DNA from: Branchinecta lynchi
Taxonomy: Eukaryota > Arthropoda > Branchiopoda > Anostraca > Branchinectidae
DNA length: 64,000 nucleotides
Assembly: GCA_023053575.1 (NCBI GenBank)
Contig: JAKZAP010000008.1
Location: 8,110,034 to 8,174,033 of the forward strand
Direction: 5' to 3'
Shown piece after piece: positions 11,769 to 26,200 of the stretch. The notes beneath the pieces are model-generated. The model made no database searches and was not told the origin of the DNA. It worked only from the letters and a program-made list of their open reading frames with translations. A program made the position numbers and the translations under genes. Positions within the stretch are counted from its first letter, which is position 1; every line of letters begins with the position of its first letter.

Positions 11769-14091
11769 TGATGATGATGTAGCAATATCCTTTTTCATCG
11801 GGTAGGGTGCAATTCCTCTATGAAACTGTATAAAACCCTCTGAATGAAATTTGGACATGCACTTCGCACCATTTCTTTCCAGCATCTACTCTTACCAAAT
11901 TTTTTAAATTGGGCCTTGATCAAAAGCTCTAATTATTCTCTACAACGTAATAGTTTTTATGTTTTCGTTCAACAAATTTACAGCATTGACAAGTGCCTTT
12001 TTTTCTAAATACCTGCTGACCCATGCTGACTGCAGACAAATTTTATTTGGATCAGCTTCTGTTTCCAGTCTTCTTTTGCACCTTTTGCTGATTCATTTGA
12101 TTTCTGGTACCTGTTAACTCAGGGTTAACCCAAATAGTTTGAGCGTGACTATTTCCCTCAGCATTTTGTGTTGCTTGTATATGTGCCTTTCAACTTTAGC
12201 TGCATTTGATTTGAGTTTTCCTTTTCTCTTGTCCTGTCTTCTTATTACTGCCTTGTCATGGTTTAAAACAGTTTTACTTTAGCTTTGTCAGGTGAATGAT
12301 GCAACAGACAAGCATCAGAGATTAAACATAGCCTAGTCCAGAAAACTACCCAAGACAGGACCGAAACGTGCTCCCGGATCATGTCATCATTCATGGCGTC
12401 CCGTCTAACAGGGCATTGATGGGCATTGACAGTTGTCAGCTGACAAGGTTTACGCTATTACACAAGGCATTTAAATAAAAGGGCATTTGGCTGACAGGAC
12501 AGAGACAAGGATAAATCGAATGGGGTATTTGTTTGTTTTGTGCCAGGCTTTTGTGTCAAACAATTCTTCAAAGAAGAAATAGAAGTAAGTGGATGGCAGT
12601 TGATATCAGTTACTTTGGTCAGGATGGATATATTTTTATGTTTCACAAGCAATCCTTGTGGTTTAGTCTTTATTTACACGAGTTCACTATATATAGGTTG
12701 TGCAAATAGCAAGGTATCCTGTAACTCCACCTGGCTCAGCAAGGACGCATATTTGTCAACTGGTGGCATGCCAAATCTTCTTAGGAGAAATTGTAGTTAT
12801 CAACTAAAGGATGGGTCAGCAACCCTGAATTATGTAACCTTAAAAGTTGCCCCAGAAAATGTTAAAAAGAGTTTTGTTGCAGTTCTAACAGTCTAGAAGC
12901 AAGATTCTGCTATTTTCAACCATTTTATTTATTTATTTATTTATGACCCGCTTTTTGCGTAACAGCGGAGTATAAAATACAAAAGTAAAATATACATATT
13001 AAAACACTTAAACAAAACAATGCAAATAAACACGACAACATTCTTTAATTATGATTATGAGTCTAGTTATGAGTCCATTATGAGTCTAGCTATTTAAGTT
13101 ATTGCCGTTTCTTTACCTTGAGCTTGACAATCAGGTTTCCCTAGCTTAATTTTCTGTTCTTTCTTCATCAAGTTGAACAAATATCAGCTTATCCTTAATG
13201 GAATTGATGATGGTGCATAAAAAATGGGCAGGAATTCAAGTTAGGCCTGGAAATGAAGCCTGATTGTCTGTCCAGGGTATTAAAAAGATTTGTGTGGCTG
13301 TTAACTTCCAGATGGACTTGAAAATTCGTTTATTTAGAAGTAGGCCTACTGAAGAATAACTTGCTCTTCCAACATATGAACCATTGATTGGGCTTCTACT
13401 GTGTTTATTACATGTTTTTAGTTCCCTTTTTAAGCCAGACATATTTATTTCTGTAGAGTAATAACTTTTTTGGAAATCTTAAATTTTTTGAGGTTGTATA
13501 CTGCTCCTGTAATGCTGTGCCAAAGCCACGTGGCAGCACTCCCAGAATGAGGTAAGAATGGTTGAGCCCAGACTGGGCAGAGAACCCTTCTTTCCAGTCA
13601 TCCTGTTTGCAGTATGGTAGCTTTTTGGGGTCATGAATCATTATTGTGTTGAGCTTATACCCATGCCATAGATTGTCAGATATAGCTGTGTACCATATCC
13701 TAGTGGGCATTGGAAAACCTCAAAAGCACTGTTTTTTTATAATAGAAAATACACTGTTAAATTTGTTTACGCCTGGCCACATTTAGAAGATGGATTGGCA
13801 TATTGCTCGAACAGTCAGGCGCAATGTTGTCTCCTCCTGTCAGCTTAAACTGTAGTTACGCCCTTGTGCTTGAATAGGCTATCCTAGGCCAGAGACTGCA
13901 TAGATGTTTCCCTAGGAGTCTGTTGTCTTAAAAAATAGATTCCAAGAGTCAGCCAAGTCTTTGCAAGTACCTACTGTTTCTGTATTATGGTAGCTTGTTC
14001 AGAGGTTGCAGTCACTCATCTCTCAACATTCCTCTAGTATATTAATCTATTAGTTCACCTATTGGTTTAAAAAATTGGAACTTTATTTCAG
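11769..14091. other. Region upstream of the adaptor gene
   Basis: Should hold the promoter and at least one noncoding 5' exon, since exon 1 starts with an acceptor, but I cannot place them. Contains a TTTA microsatellite (12928-12944) and a weak RT-tail-like open frame on the minus strand (13236-13710). Confidence 0.4.
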
Positions 14092-14209
14092 ATATAGGTC
14101 CTCGTTTTCTTGACTCCGATGCATCTGCAAGAATCCTAACAACATGGTGCCTTCGCTATCTGAGATCCAACTTTGGGATACAGAAGAAGTTGCATCTTAT
14201 CTTGAAAAG
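14092..14209 (+). CDS. LCP2: Adaptor exon 1: short 5' UTR and start of SAM domain
   Basis: The exon follows an acceptor (CTTTATTTCAG) ending at 14091, so at least one upstream noncoding exon is expected. The first ATG at 14144 opens a frame of 22 codons ending at a GTACAG donor. The Trp-Asp-x-Glu-Glu-Val-x-x-Tyr-Leu pattern is helix 1 of a SAM domain and resembles the start of SLP-76. The exon ends in phase 0. Confidence 0.8.
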
Positions 14210-17200
14210 GTACAGTTGAAGCATGTTTCCTTTAACATTGCATAGGAACATTACACCTGTCTCGGCTGACCTCGGAGGTAAAACCCAAACGCACCTAGGC
14301 CTTTCGTGAAGTTCTAAGAACCTAACATGAAGAAAGATAGGCTTAAATCAAACATGACTGTATTCATCCTTGCGGAGAGTTGCATTTTAATAGTGTTGAC
14401 ACTGGCCCCCTCTTGATCATGGAAAACTGTTGGTGATCTTTTCAAGCATGTTAATAGTTGGTGTAGTTCTGGATTCTCCTATGGGACTTCTGTCATGAAG
14501 CATGCAGTCTTTCTTCTACAGCGTATTGGCATTATTTCAGCATATATCACCCCATCCAAAGGTCTTTTTGTAAGTTCCGAGTTCACGATTGGTGAGTTGG
14601 GGGAGGAGTGAGATTAGTGATCTTACACGGGAAAGGATGGGCAGATAGGGAAAAACTCTGTAGTTACTAAGAGCAATGGCCGAGGATTAGATGTTATCGG
14701 TATGAGTGATGTTTATTTATTTTATATATTAACACCAGAAGCGGAATTTCCTATAGTATAGTGATAGGAGGTTTAGCCTGGATTCAGTACCGACACTTGG
14801 GCCTGAACGGTATCTACAAGACTGATTGGTCAGACAGAATGAAGGAGTAAAAGAAAAGAAGTACAACCATGAAACTCAACTAAAAGGTTATGTGAAGATT
14901 TGTGTGAAATTGTGCAGCCACTTTGCGGTAGTTCCCAAGAGAATCAAGCCAGTCTCATTGGAACGCCACCCTTGTTTACAAATGAGTTAAGAAGTCTTTA
15001 CCCACAGACCATACATTAGCATTGAATTTGAATGGGTTGCAAATTCTATGTATATTATTATGGGCTTTTGGAGAGAGTAGGACTAACTTCCGCAATTCTG
15101 TTTTCTCATGTGATTCGAAGGAGAAGGGAAACGAGGAATGGTTGATTTAGAGTTATGAATTATAGTACTTGTAATCATTCAACCTTTTAATTTGCAGGTT
15201 GGACTTGGAGAATGTTCTCATGTTTTCAAGAAAAGGAACGTCAATGGGAGTGCATTGATGGTAATATTTTGCTAATAATTTTAAGTCTAATATTGCCTTC
15301 GCCTAGCCCAGATCAATATTAATGAAATGTGTGTTATCGTACTAACTAATTTTTTGCTTCTCAGGTTTTAGCAGAAATATCCTCAGCCAAAAATGAACTT
15401 GGACTTTGCCAGCTTCTATGTTCCTTCAGAAGAGCTCATACAATCCTTTCTGATCCCTCCGTACTTTCGTCGACTTTGAATTTCGATATTCATGTAAGGT
15501 TCTTGCTATTGGATTTTGTTTATTTTTTGTATGTGGCCCTTGGGCTTTTTTTTTAGAGTAATAAACGTCGCATCATATTGCCTCAGCCCAACCTGACTGC
15601 GAATCGTATTTATTTGACTGTAGTAAACGGACGCGTCTGCTGAGTTTTATTACAAAAAGCGATATTGCATCCCTTTTTGGCAAGAGTCTTCTTCAGGCTC
15701 GTAATAAAAATAAAGTATGATAAAAACAACTAAAATATAAAAAATATAACAATAAAAATGAATTAAGAATAAAACTCAGCTGATGTATCCGTTTAGCGCA
15801 GTCAAACATAATATACATAGATCTGCAGGGAAGACCCCAAAGGCTGTATACAGGACAGGATAAACAAACAAAACATGTAGAAAACTGAGACTAAATAACA
15901 AACTAAGAAACAGCAATTCTCAACTGAAGCACAACATTACCCAAGTAAACAATCACTCTTGGTGACGTAGGTCATAAGGTACCAAGAAGCTGCCCACATT
16001 CCCACAAAACAATGAACCCCTTAAATCCGAAAGCTCCTGGCATCTAAAAATAAAAGCGTGTTCTGTTTTTTGTACGACCGTTTAGAGACCATTCGTAAAG
16101 CTAGGTAAGCTACTGTAAAATTTGCCCAGGGTGTAATTCGTAATTTAAAGTTTTCAGACGAGGCCATTGGGCCGAATACTTTTCCTGGCTAGATTCTACA
16201 CAAACTTGCTCAGTGGGAACGAATCTTAGAACTTACATCGGGTACCCCCCCCCCCCCCTCCCCCAGGAAATTGTACAGCTAATTGAGGACAATTTCCTTA
16301 TAAACAAATTAATTTTCTTTCAGAACCTAACGGAAGACAAGCTGCTTCTTTGGAGCCAAGACTTGAAAGTGATCCACATCAGGAAGCTTTCCCGACTGAT
16401 CAGCGATTTAAAGCTGCAACTTCAGCAAGAGAAAATGACAGAACTCAATAAACAAAACAACAAAAAAACTGAAGCCAGCAAAAGTGAAGAAAAAACAACA
16501 GAATATATTAAAGCGTCACCTAAGTTGCAACAAACTAAAGAAAGGAGAATCAGCCTTGAGGTGAAAAGAGGGCGAAATCCTCGCTTTCAGACCGGTGAAA
16601 CAAACCATAGGAACTCTTTTCCTATGGTGGCTGACAAGGATATATCGCAAACTCTAGTCAAAACTCTATTATTGGCGGAAGAACGTGGTTGGAATGATGT
16701 TGTCAAGTTAGATATCGAATTGAAGACAAGGAAGAAATCCGCTCCTGCCAAGCTCGGACCATTTAATGTTTTTTCGCCTCCGCCACTTATCAAGCCGCAG
16801 GATACGTCGTTTATGGTTTGCCATCGACCGTCCAATATGGTTCCTTTGAAAAAGAAACAGGTAAGTTTACAAATTGTGTTGTTATTGTTATTGTTATTTA
16901 CTTATCACTCTTCAAAACTGAAAAGTATAGATTGAGTAAGAAAATACATCAGTCAACTCAGAAACCATCTGCGCCAAACAGATGCACTGAAAGGAACCAT
17001 CGATGTACAACAATATAAAGATTGATTGATCTTTTAACAACACAGCATTTCCGTTTCCTTATAGTTACCACGCTGATCGTTCCAACCTTGTCAAATTTGA
17101 AACTATTTGCTTACCATGCTCGGGAGCGTAGTAAGCGTGGTAACTACGCATCTCTTTAACGTGATTGGTTGGATTCGCCCGTGGCATGATATTCTGCTGG

Positions 17201-20200
17201 AAAAATAGAAAAATTGTTCCAGCCTTGACGGTAAAAAGTCTGAATTCGTGACGTCATGCGTAGTAATTATGGTAAGTAGGGTGGAACACGCTCCATGACA
17301 TCCCTTGAAGGAAATGCAGCCTCAGCTGTCTGAGATTTCGTTTCTTTAAACAAACAGTCTGGAATGTGTTCCTGAGGCAAAGTACCCTATATTTCTTAAT
17401 CTTTATTTCTTAATTAAAACCTTTTTACGTCTATTTTCCTGAAAGGGAACACAACACTAAATGTTTTTTCGTCTGCAGTCTTTGTCCGAGCTTATAGGCA
17501 GGGAATCATGAAAGGAAAGATTTATTATTTTTACTTGTCAGAAAATCTAACAAACAGGTTTTTACCGCCGCTTTCCTGAAAAGAAGTGCAGCACTAGAAA
17601 TTTGTTATTTACGAGCTTCCGAGTGGGGGAAGGAAGGGATCGATCTGTAATAAATGCAGTATGTATCCGTATACGTATTAGTCGCATTTTTTTTTTTTTT
17701 AATCACCCATCTTCCAAGCATTGGTTAATGTTTCCGTATTCGCACGAAGCGCTTTGTCCTTTCTGTCCAGGCCAGTGAAGAAATGAGATGGGCAACTCCG
17801 AGGGGAGTTGACCAGTCTTTTCAGGAGAACAGCTCCAGACTCCTTTCTACTAAAAACGATCAAATTAGTAGAAAGGAGAAAGGACTTAAAGAGAGGCATG
17901 TGATCTCTTTCGGCAAAAAAAATCGACTATTAATTTCCTTAAAGGACACCTGAATGAAGAGTGCCAAGTATCATCCCTATCTGTATGACTTCCGCTAACG
18001 TTGCCTGCAGAAAACCAAATTGAAATACGAAATAGTGTTCCCAAGCTATAATTTTGTATCTGTCCTTATTTCAGTACCGAGCAGTTTTAGAAATGAACAA
18101 AGCGCTCCAATCAACCCTTCTTCTGTAATATTTTTTAACCAGTTAAGCCCAAACATATATCTGGAAGAAATTTCAATACGATCGGGCTAGCGCTGTACAA
18201 GATTTGAATGAATTGCGCTTTTTGTCTTGGAGTCTGCATGTGCAAACCTCCAGAAACGAACATCCCTATTATGAAAACGTCACGCTCAGGAGAAGAATGC
18301 TGTCCGTGGCCATGTCTGTAAAAGCATTCTCCATGGTGTGTTCAAGTATGGTTTCATTCTTCAGGTGTCCTTTAAAGGGCAGGTGAAATAATCCCCTGAA
18401 TTGCTAAGAAAGTGTCTGTCAGTTCGCTTGAATTTCCAGACTACTTTAACTTGTCGACTGGCCATTACGAATCATTGAATTGTTTTGTTCTCAGGTTATT
18501 GACCGTGACTACGAGATCCCAGAGCCTGCTCCCTCAGTCCAAGTACAGAATCTGATAAATGCAGCAGCCAACCAGAACCCTTCACCTAGTTCTGGTGGAA
18601 CCTTTTACATGCCCGTCATTGTACGTACGGATTCGGGCCCGTCACTGTGCCAACCATCTCTCAAGAAGAAAGACATAGACACGAATGAAAAATTTAAGGA
18701 GGGACATGGCGAATCCGTTTACGTTACTTTGTCCGAAGAAGATGAAGAAGATCGGGTAGGTTAAGCTTGGAACAAGATACTTCAGTCGACTGCCTGACAA
18801 CCTTTTTTCCATGTTGAGATTCCCGATTAAAGCTCTCACGGATGAATCTCCGCAAGTAAATAAAACGAAGTAAAAATAAGAAATAAAGAATTTTCAGAGT
18901 TTGAGGTGGAGAAATACGGGTTGTTTTCTATGTTTGAAGTAGCCTACGTAAGAGCAATTTTTGTAATCCATTTCTGTGTTGACAGACTTTCCGAATTACC
19001 GTCAGAAGTGCCATAAAATTTACACAAGGATGCGCCAGTTCAACCGACAAGAGAACACACTACCTGTTAACGTTATAGAATATTTTCCTTATAACATTCT
19101 TGTGTTTTTCACTAAAATTAACTTTCTAGTGTTATTTTTACAGAAACGGAACACTTAAAGGTTAATAACACAACCTTTCTGCAACGTTTACAGATAGTGT
19201 GTTACCTGTTAAATCTTTTCTTAGCCGAACTTTGTACATCTGTTGACAGGTGCTCAGCCTTGTGTAAATGTTATGAAACTTGCGAGGGTATGTAAATTAT
19301 TATATATATATTATTGACACTCCAATTATAATTATTATTACAACTGTTTATATTTACAATTATACGTTTGCTTTTGCACTTACGTTTTTGTATTATATTA
19401 CGTTTACAATCAAAATTATTGATAATTTACTTTGGTAAGGTACAGTTTTATTGACAAATATAAATAAACACCATGTTGCATAAAAGCGTCATCCCAGTGG
19501 CATAAGAAAATGACGCTTCACAAATTCTGATTTTTTTGTAAAAATTATTGATAAAATCCTAGCCTAAGACGTTATAAAGAAAAAACAAACATCTAACACA
19601 CATCAACACTAGAATTTTAGGACAAGAATAGTTAATAAGTAAAACAAACATCAATATGAATACGAGAATTTAGGACAGCAGACATACAACGAAAGAAAAA
19701 GAGAAAAAAGAAAGGCTTGTGGCAATTGTCTGATCTTCCTCCGAGCGCAAACAAAAATTAATAGAATAAAATAAAAATCAGACAGAAGACATGTATAATT
19801 GCTAGATGGCATATACCTTTTGAGAGCCCTTTCAAAAACTTTTCTATCTTCGGACACTAACATTTTCGGGCAATGAATTGGCACCGAAATGTACGTGAAA
19901 AACCCGAGTCAACGTCCCAGAATACTATTTGACCCAGTTATTAGCGGTGGGCCGACTCTGGAATTTTTTTTATAATCACATAGCCTACCGTCATTCTGAT
20001 ATACCTCGCTCAGACATTGAAACTCGCAGAAATATAGCATAACGAAGCCATCGCGGTCCTTACTCGCTCTGAAGTGTGTATTAGGGTAATTAAGAGCAGA
20101 GATTCGGCTTCTAGAATCTTCTCCTTCTAGGAGCTACCTCTGCTTTAGTAATATCTGGCTTTTCAGATAGATAATAACGTTAAAGGACCTGTCGTACCTA

Positions 20201-23200
20201 TAATGCCAATACCAGTTATTTACGATGTCGCTTCATCCATTCTTAAACCCGGAGACCCGAATTTAATTTAGTAATTATTAATTCTTTGACTGATTTAGTA
20301 AGATTCAGCACTAACCGTCATCATTGGGGGCTACGCTACAAGCTTGCAAAATCAAGATTCCCCAAGGACGTTTTAAGTGGGGTTTTGGTAACAGAATTGT
20401 TGATCCTTGGAACAGCCTTACCGAAGATGCGGTTAATGCTGAATCGATAAATAGTTTCAAGTGTGCATTGTTGATGGGATTTTTAACTCTGATCAGTTCG
20501 ACTACGCAAAATTTCTTAGAGTTATTTATAGGCGAAGGCGTGTTCTTGCTTTGTATTATTTTATTATTAATAATATGGTGTGTTCTAATCCCCTAACGGT
20601 ACCTCGCTGATTTTCATCCTTGCTTTCTTTCGCTATTTTCGATGCGTTACGTCCTCCCGAAAATTGTTCACGAGAAGCTCGCACGTCTAAAAATGGTTGC
20701 TTGATGTTTCCTCTGGTTTTGCTAGAAGTCAACGCATGAGGAGTAAAGCTTAAAACTGTCAAAGCCGTGTGTAATTTGTCAAAAACAGAACCTGGCTATT
20801 GGAGTATTCAACTATTTTAGAATATTGGAACAAAAACAGTAAGTAAATAGTGCAAGGTGTGCTTTAATGATATGCTTCACCATTAAAGTTATTTCCCTCT
20901 TAGATATCATGAACGAAGATATTGATTAAAAGCTAAATAACTCATCTACTATGCACGCAAAGCTGCTGGTCCATTTGGAATTAACGGCAAGATCGTCAAT
21001 CATCCAGAACATCGATCAGAGTATGTTGTTGAGAAGATAATCGTATGGTGTAATTAAATGAAATGTACGAGACGTGACGTTTTGAAGGTTAAAACGGGTG
21101 AAATGCGTTTAGTCCAACTCAAAGATACCTCCATTTTGTGTCACTATTTGCAAAATATAGTTATATAAATATTCCTTCAGCCCAGGCTGACTGAGACTCA
21201 TGTTTGATAGTGCAAAACGGATACGTCAGCTGAGTTTTATTAGAGCTATATTTCGGCCCTTCTTGGCAAGGATCAATCTTCAGGCTCAAAGCCGCTCAAG
21301 TTGGAAATACGAATTTGTGGGAAACACAAACTAACGATTCTAGCTTAGCCCTTAATATTTGACTTCGTGAATTCCTTTGTGAGAGTTGCTGGGAGTTAAA
21401 AAGGATGCTGTGATTCCATTTTGGACACGGCTGCTGTTTTTGCTGCTCGACTGGGTCGTTGAGCGGGTAGAGATCTTTCCAAAATATAGCTCTAATAAAA
21501 CTAGGCTGACGTATCCGTTTTGCACTATCAAATATAGCTGTAATACTGAAGACAATCCAAAGGCCTTATATGAAATAGTTCACTTTACTGCTAGGCCTTA
21601 TGAACCTCGTTGATCACCTACTTACTTAGAACCTACTTACTTTTTCTTGTAAATGTTCATTTTATTGATTTGGGTCAACGATTTGGATTTGGTCGAGTTT
21701 CTGATTTGTTCGGTTTCATTTGACTATATTTAAAGAAGAAATACGAAACTAATATAATATTCCTGCCAGGAAAACACAAAAGGAGTGTTTGGCTAGGGCA
21801 GGACACTAACCGATATTAATTAACAAAAACTTAATCAACTAACTGAATATATACCTAACCCCAGGGGCGTCACTATGGGGGGGGGGGAGGGGGGGGACTC
21901 CCCCCCCTAAAGGTCCTGAGAAAGTACTTTCGTCGGGCGAAGCCCGGCGAAAGTTCACTTGTTTGTCGGCGCGAAGCGCCGGCAAACACAGAAAAAATAA
22001 TATTTTGTATGCTTTTTATCAGGCATCGGTCGATTCGTCGGCACATCGGATGTTTTTATATGCAAGAAATAAAATCCTGCAAACGTTTGTCGGGCAAAAC
22101 ACTGATGAAATCAGATTCTGCATGCTTTTGTCGTTCCTCGGTATTCTCGTCGGCACATCGGGTTCTTTTTATACAGAAGGAATCCAGAAGAAATAAAAAC
22201 AAATTAAGTTTTTGTCGGGCGTCGGTCGACTCGTCGGCACATCGGGTTCTTTTATACGCAAGAAATGAAATCCTGCAAACATTCAGGCAAAGCACTGGAG
22301 AAATCGAATTCTGCAGGCTTTTGTCGTGTCTCGGTTCATCGGCACATCGGGTTCTTTTTATACATAAGAAATCCAGAAGAAATATTTTTTTAAGCTTTTG
22401 TCGGGCGTCGGTCAACCCGTCGGCATATCGGGTTCTACTTATACGTAAGAAATCACATTTTGCAAACTTTGTCGGGCGCACCCAGGAAGTTTAAGTTTCA
22501 TTGGCACAAGGGGTTATTTTTACACGTGTGAGTCAAGTTCTGTACAGTCTAGTCGAGCAAAACACAGAACAAATCAAATGCTCGATGGTTTTCTCGGGCG
22601 TCGGTATTCTCGTCGGCACATCGGGTTCTTTTTACAAAAAAATCGAATTGTGAATGCTTTTGTCGGGCGTCGATGTTCTTGTCCGCACACCGGGTCTTTT
22701 ATACGTAAGAAATCAAATACTGCAAACATTTGTCGGTCGCAAATTTTTCCGGAAAAATATAGATTAAAAAAAAAATTCGCCGGCGTTGCTTAGTTTAACT
22801 TGTTCTGGGTACAGTCGCTGGAAGCTTCGCTTCTTAGCAAAAGTTGAAACGAAAAGCCGAATATGTGAAATTAAATATATGTATTTACATCAAAGGAACA
22901 ATGTCAACTGATGCATTACAGTAAGTTTTACACAAAATTTCGCCTGCGGCGCATTTTGTAGTATTCCCTATTTGGAAGAATGGTGTATCATTTAGTTTTC
23001 CTTTTAGGATAGAAATTCTTGGGGTTTGAAAAACGTTAAAAGCCGGAAATTGTATGGTACTATAGCTGAATTTTCCGCAAAAAAAAACAGATTAAAAAAG
23101 TTTCGCCTGCGGCGCTTGGTTTAATTTGACTTGGTACAGTCGTTGGAAGCTTCGCTTTCCAGCGAAAATTATAATGAAAAGCCGAATATGTGAACTTTAA

Positions 23201-26200
23201 AATTCGAAATTATACCAAAGGAATAACCTCAATTGATGCGTTGTTACAGTTAGTTCACAAAAAATTTCGCCTGCGGCGCATTTTGTAGTATTCTTTATTT
23301 GGAAGAACAGTGTTTCATTTAGCTTGGCGTTTTAGGATTGAAATTCGCTGAAACACGTTAAAAGCTAGAACTGTATGGTAGGTATAGCTAAATTTTTCCG
23401 GAAAAAAAGGCAGATTTAAAAAATTTCGCCTACGGCGCTTAGTTTAACTTGTTCTTGGTACAGTCGTTGGAAGCTTCGCTTTTTAGCGAAGGCTAAAATG
23501 AAAAGCCAGATATGTGCACTTAAAATACGAAATTACATCAAAGGAATAATCTCAACTGATGCATTACAGTTAGTTTTACCCCGATTCTATTCTGTGCTGG
23601 CGGGAAATGTACGCCGTTTCCGCGAAGCGGCAACGGCGTGTTTTGTCGGCACATTTTTTAGTCCGTCGGCACAAACCGGACGTCCCCCCCCCCCCAAAGG
23701 TAAAAGGCTAGTGACGCCCCTGCCTAACCCTATACCTACCTAACCTATATAATTAATACTTAGTGTATGGAAATAATATAAATATAGCTTTAACCTCCCT
23801 GTACCGTCAGCTGGCTTTAGAGTAAAATAGCACTAGGGAGTATCGCCAAGACCTATATTTTCCATGCAGCGGAAATGGTCCTTACTCGTAACGCCGCTCA
23901 CTGCGCTCGGGACATTTAAAGCGAGTCAAACTTGCAGGTTTATAAAATTTCTAACAGGGGAGATTGTGTCTTTTTTGGCTCTTTTTGGAATATGGGGTTA
24001 TCGTAGCCAGCGCTAATGCACGTTTGTTAAAGTAGGGATGTTCCCTGTCGCTAGTGGTGCTAGTACACTGCTATTGGAGTGTGTGTCACTTTTTTCAAGT
24101 CTTTGCGCTACTCCCTTATGCTATTTTGCTCTGGTGGGCTCTCACTAAAGCACACGGTAAACTTCTCATGTCTTTCCAGCTTCATAGAGAACTGCAGTTT
24201 GTGGATGGGCCAAGCGATGACGGCTACGAAATTCCTGACGCCCGTCAGACTAGTGAAGATGGACATTTTTCGCCTCTTCCTGATGATCTGAGGATTGATC
24301 CTCCTGTTGCGTTCAGCTTTCTAACCGACGGCACCCCCTTGCTTCCCCCACGTAGCGACAAAACGCCACCACCTAGACCACTGCCACTCTCACCGAAACA
24401 GGTATCGTACTTTTTTAGTTACTCTTCTAAAGCGGCTCAAGATATGCGTGTGTGAAGCATAAGTGAAGGGCTGATTTTGAAGAAAGAAAGATCTGGGAGG
24501 GTTTGTAAGCAAGAAAATATATATCTTTGAAGAAGCCTGGGAAGTGGCAACCGGGCTGCAGTATAATTCATAAGAGTAAGTAAGCAAGTAAAACAATGTA
24601 CGACTCTCCTCTTTCACCCGGGAATTGCCTTTTTTGGTTGTGTCCGCCTTTAACAGACAGAATCGAGAAACTTTTAGAGACAGAGCTAAAAAAGTTCTCA
24701 CGGATGTTGCACAAACTAGGTCGAAAGATTATAAGCCGCTGGTTAGTTATATAGTTGTACAAGGTCACTAAGTCAGAAGTTTATTATCTGCTTCGGAAAC
24801 GTGTTAAAATTTTGAAAAAGAAGTCGGGATTTGCGGATCACCCCTCAAAGAAGAGAGGGGTTACGCTCAGTCAGCGCGACTGTCTGAAAAGGATGTGACT
24901 ACCCAGATTTTATTTTTGCCAGAAAAGAAATTTGCCAAATTTACTGATCCCACTAATGTATAGTTATGGGGTCTGTAAGACCATGTATTTTCGGTCTGTC
25001 CTCCAGGTTTCCGGCAAAAAAAAAAACCGCACCCCACTCCCCTGGACATAACCTTCCAGTACCCCCCCCCCCCCCCACCCCTCGGTACCAAAACCCCATG
25101 GTGAAGCCCTCCCCCCGGGCTGGCTTAGAAATAGTCAGTTCACCGATCTAACTATCGATGAATGTGGGGGGTGGGGGTGGAGAGAAGAATCGACAATCTT
25201 GTGACACGCCTGGAGTGGAACGATCGTGATGAAACTTGGTGGGAAGAACACAAGTCTTAGATACATCATCAGCAGAACCGGAAAGGATTTGGGCACTGTG
25301 GGGGGGGGGGGGGTGTCCGGAATTCTGGTTCTGGTTCTTAAGGAATTGCTTACAAGTGATTCCCTAAAGTACAAACTATACTTTTGAGAAAAATATACAT
25401 TTTCATGATCTCAATGAGCCTATCATCTGTTCGCTTCAAGAGTTTTGATTACAAATGAATTTCTGGCTCCCTTAAAGTGCTCGTCATCACAGCCAAGTGC
25501 AAAAATAAAATACTTTTTATTAAACGACACATTCTCGTGATTTCCAAGGTTCCATAAGGAACCAACCCTCGAACTGACAAATTCCTACTTACATCCTCTG
25601 ATCCAGTAGTACCATGTGAGCTTCTAGCTCTTGTTAATAAGATCCAGTATATTTGCATTCTGTGGGGGAGGGGGGTCGTCCTCCATTTTTGTTCTGGAAA
25701 AAACTATTCCGGAAGAGAATCTGGCTACATATAATCCTTGATAGAAAATGTCACATCTGGTTCAATATTTGTCAGGCTGTTGGTGAAAATTTCGCAGAAT
25801 TTCCCGGCCAGGCTAGAAACCTGGGTAGCGGGAACAGGATAGATTGATAGATTTATTGATCCGACTCTAGCGGCGAATTTGCACTAGGTTTGTCGACCAT
25901 TACGCTTAACAGAAGCCTAAGGATTTGGAATCTATCTCAACAGTTGGGTTACTTTTCAGCCTGATGAAGCTAAGATTGATGATACTGCCAAGGGGAAGTC
26001 TGGGATTTTGGAAACCTTCAAGAAAATATCCGGTTCAAGGTTTTTCCCTACGTCCAACCAGCAAGTAGGAAGTGTAGGATCTGGACAGAAGCAGAACTTC
26101 ATTGATAAAGGTAAGGCTTACCTTCACTGCTTACATTAGAATGTAAGAGGGTAATAATAGTAACACGGTTGACGTTGCCTTATTAGTTGTCGCGTTGCTT

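Noticed and set aside
12687..12896. Possible terminal exon (IGCANSKVSCNSTW ... VLTV stop) followed by AATAAA at about 13024
   Set aside because: Composition is plausible but no family, partner exon or conserved feature is visible; could be chance.
13236..13710. Minus-strand open frames resembling a retroelement tail (PKKLLLYRNKY)
   Set aside because: Similarity is too weak to call without an alignment search.
16213..16323. Continuous open frame upstream of adaptor exon 4, starting before the C-run
   Set aside because: It reads through a poly-C tract and the intron's polypyrimidine tract. The TTTCTTTCAG acceptor and SAM homology place the exon start at 16324.
20168..20272. IDNNVKGPVVPIMPIPVIYD frame after a good TTTTCAG acceptor in intron 5
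   Set aside because: No in-phase donor and it runs into a retroelement remnant.
22037..22700. Regularly recurring TCGTCGGCACATCGG units, considered as a CRISPR-like array
   Set aside because: Spacing alternates between about 80 and 110 bases, the spacers are related to each other, and the whole lies in a hAT element of a eukaryotic genome.
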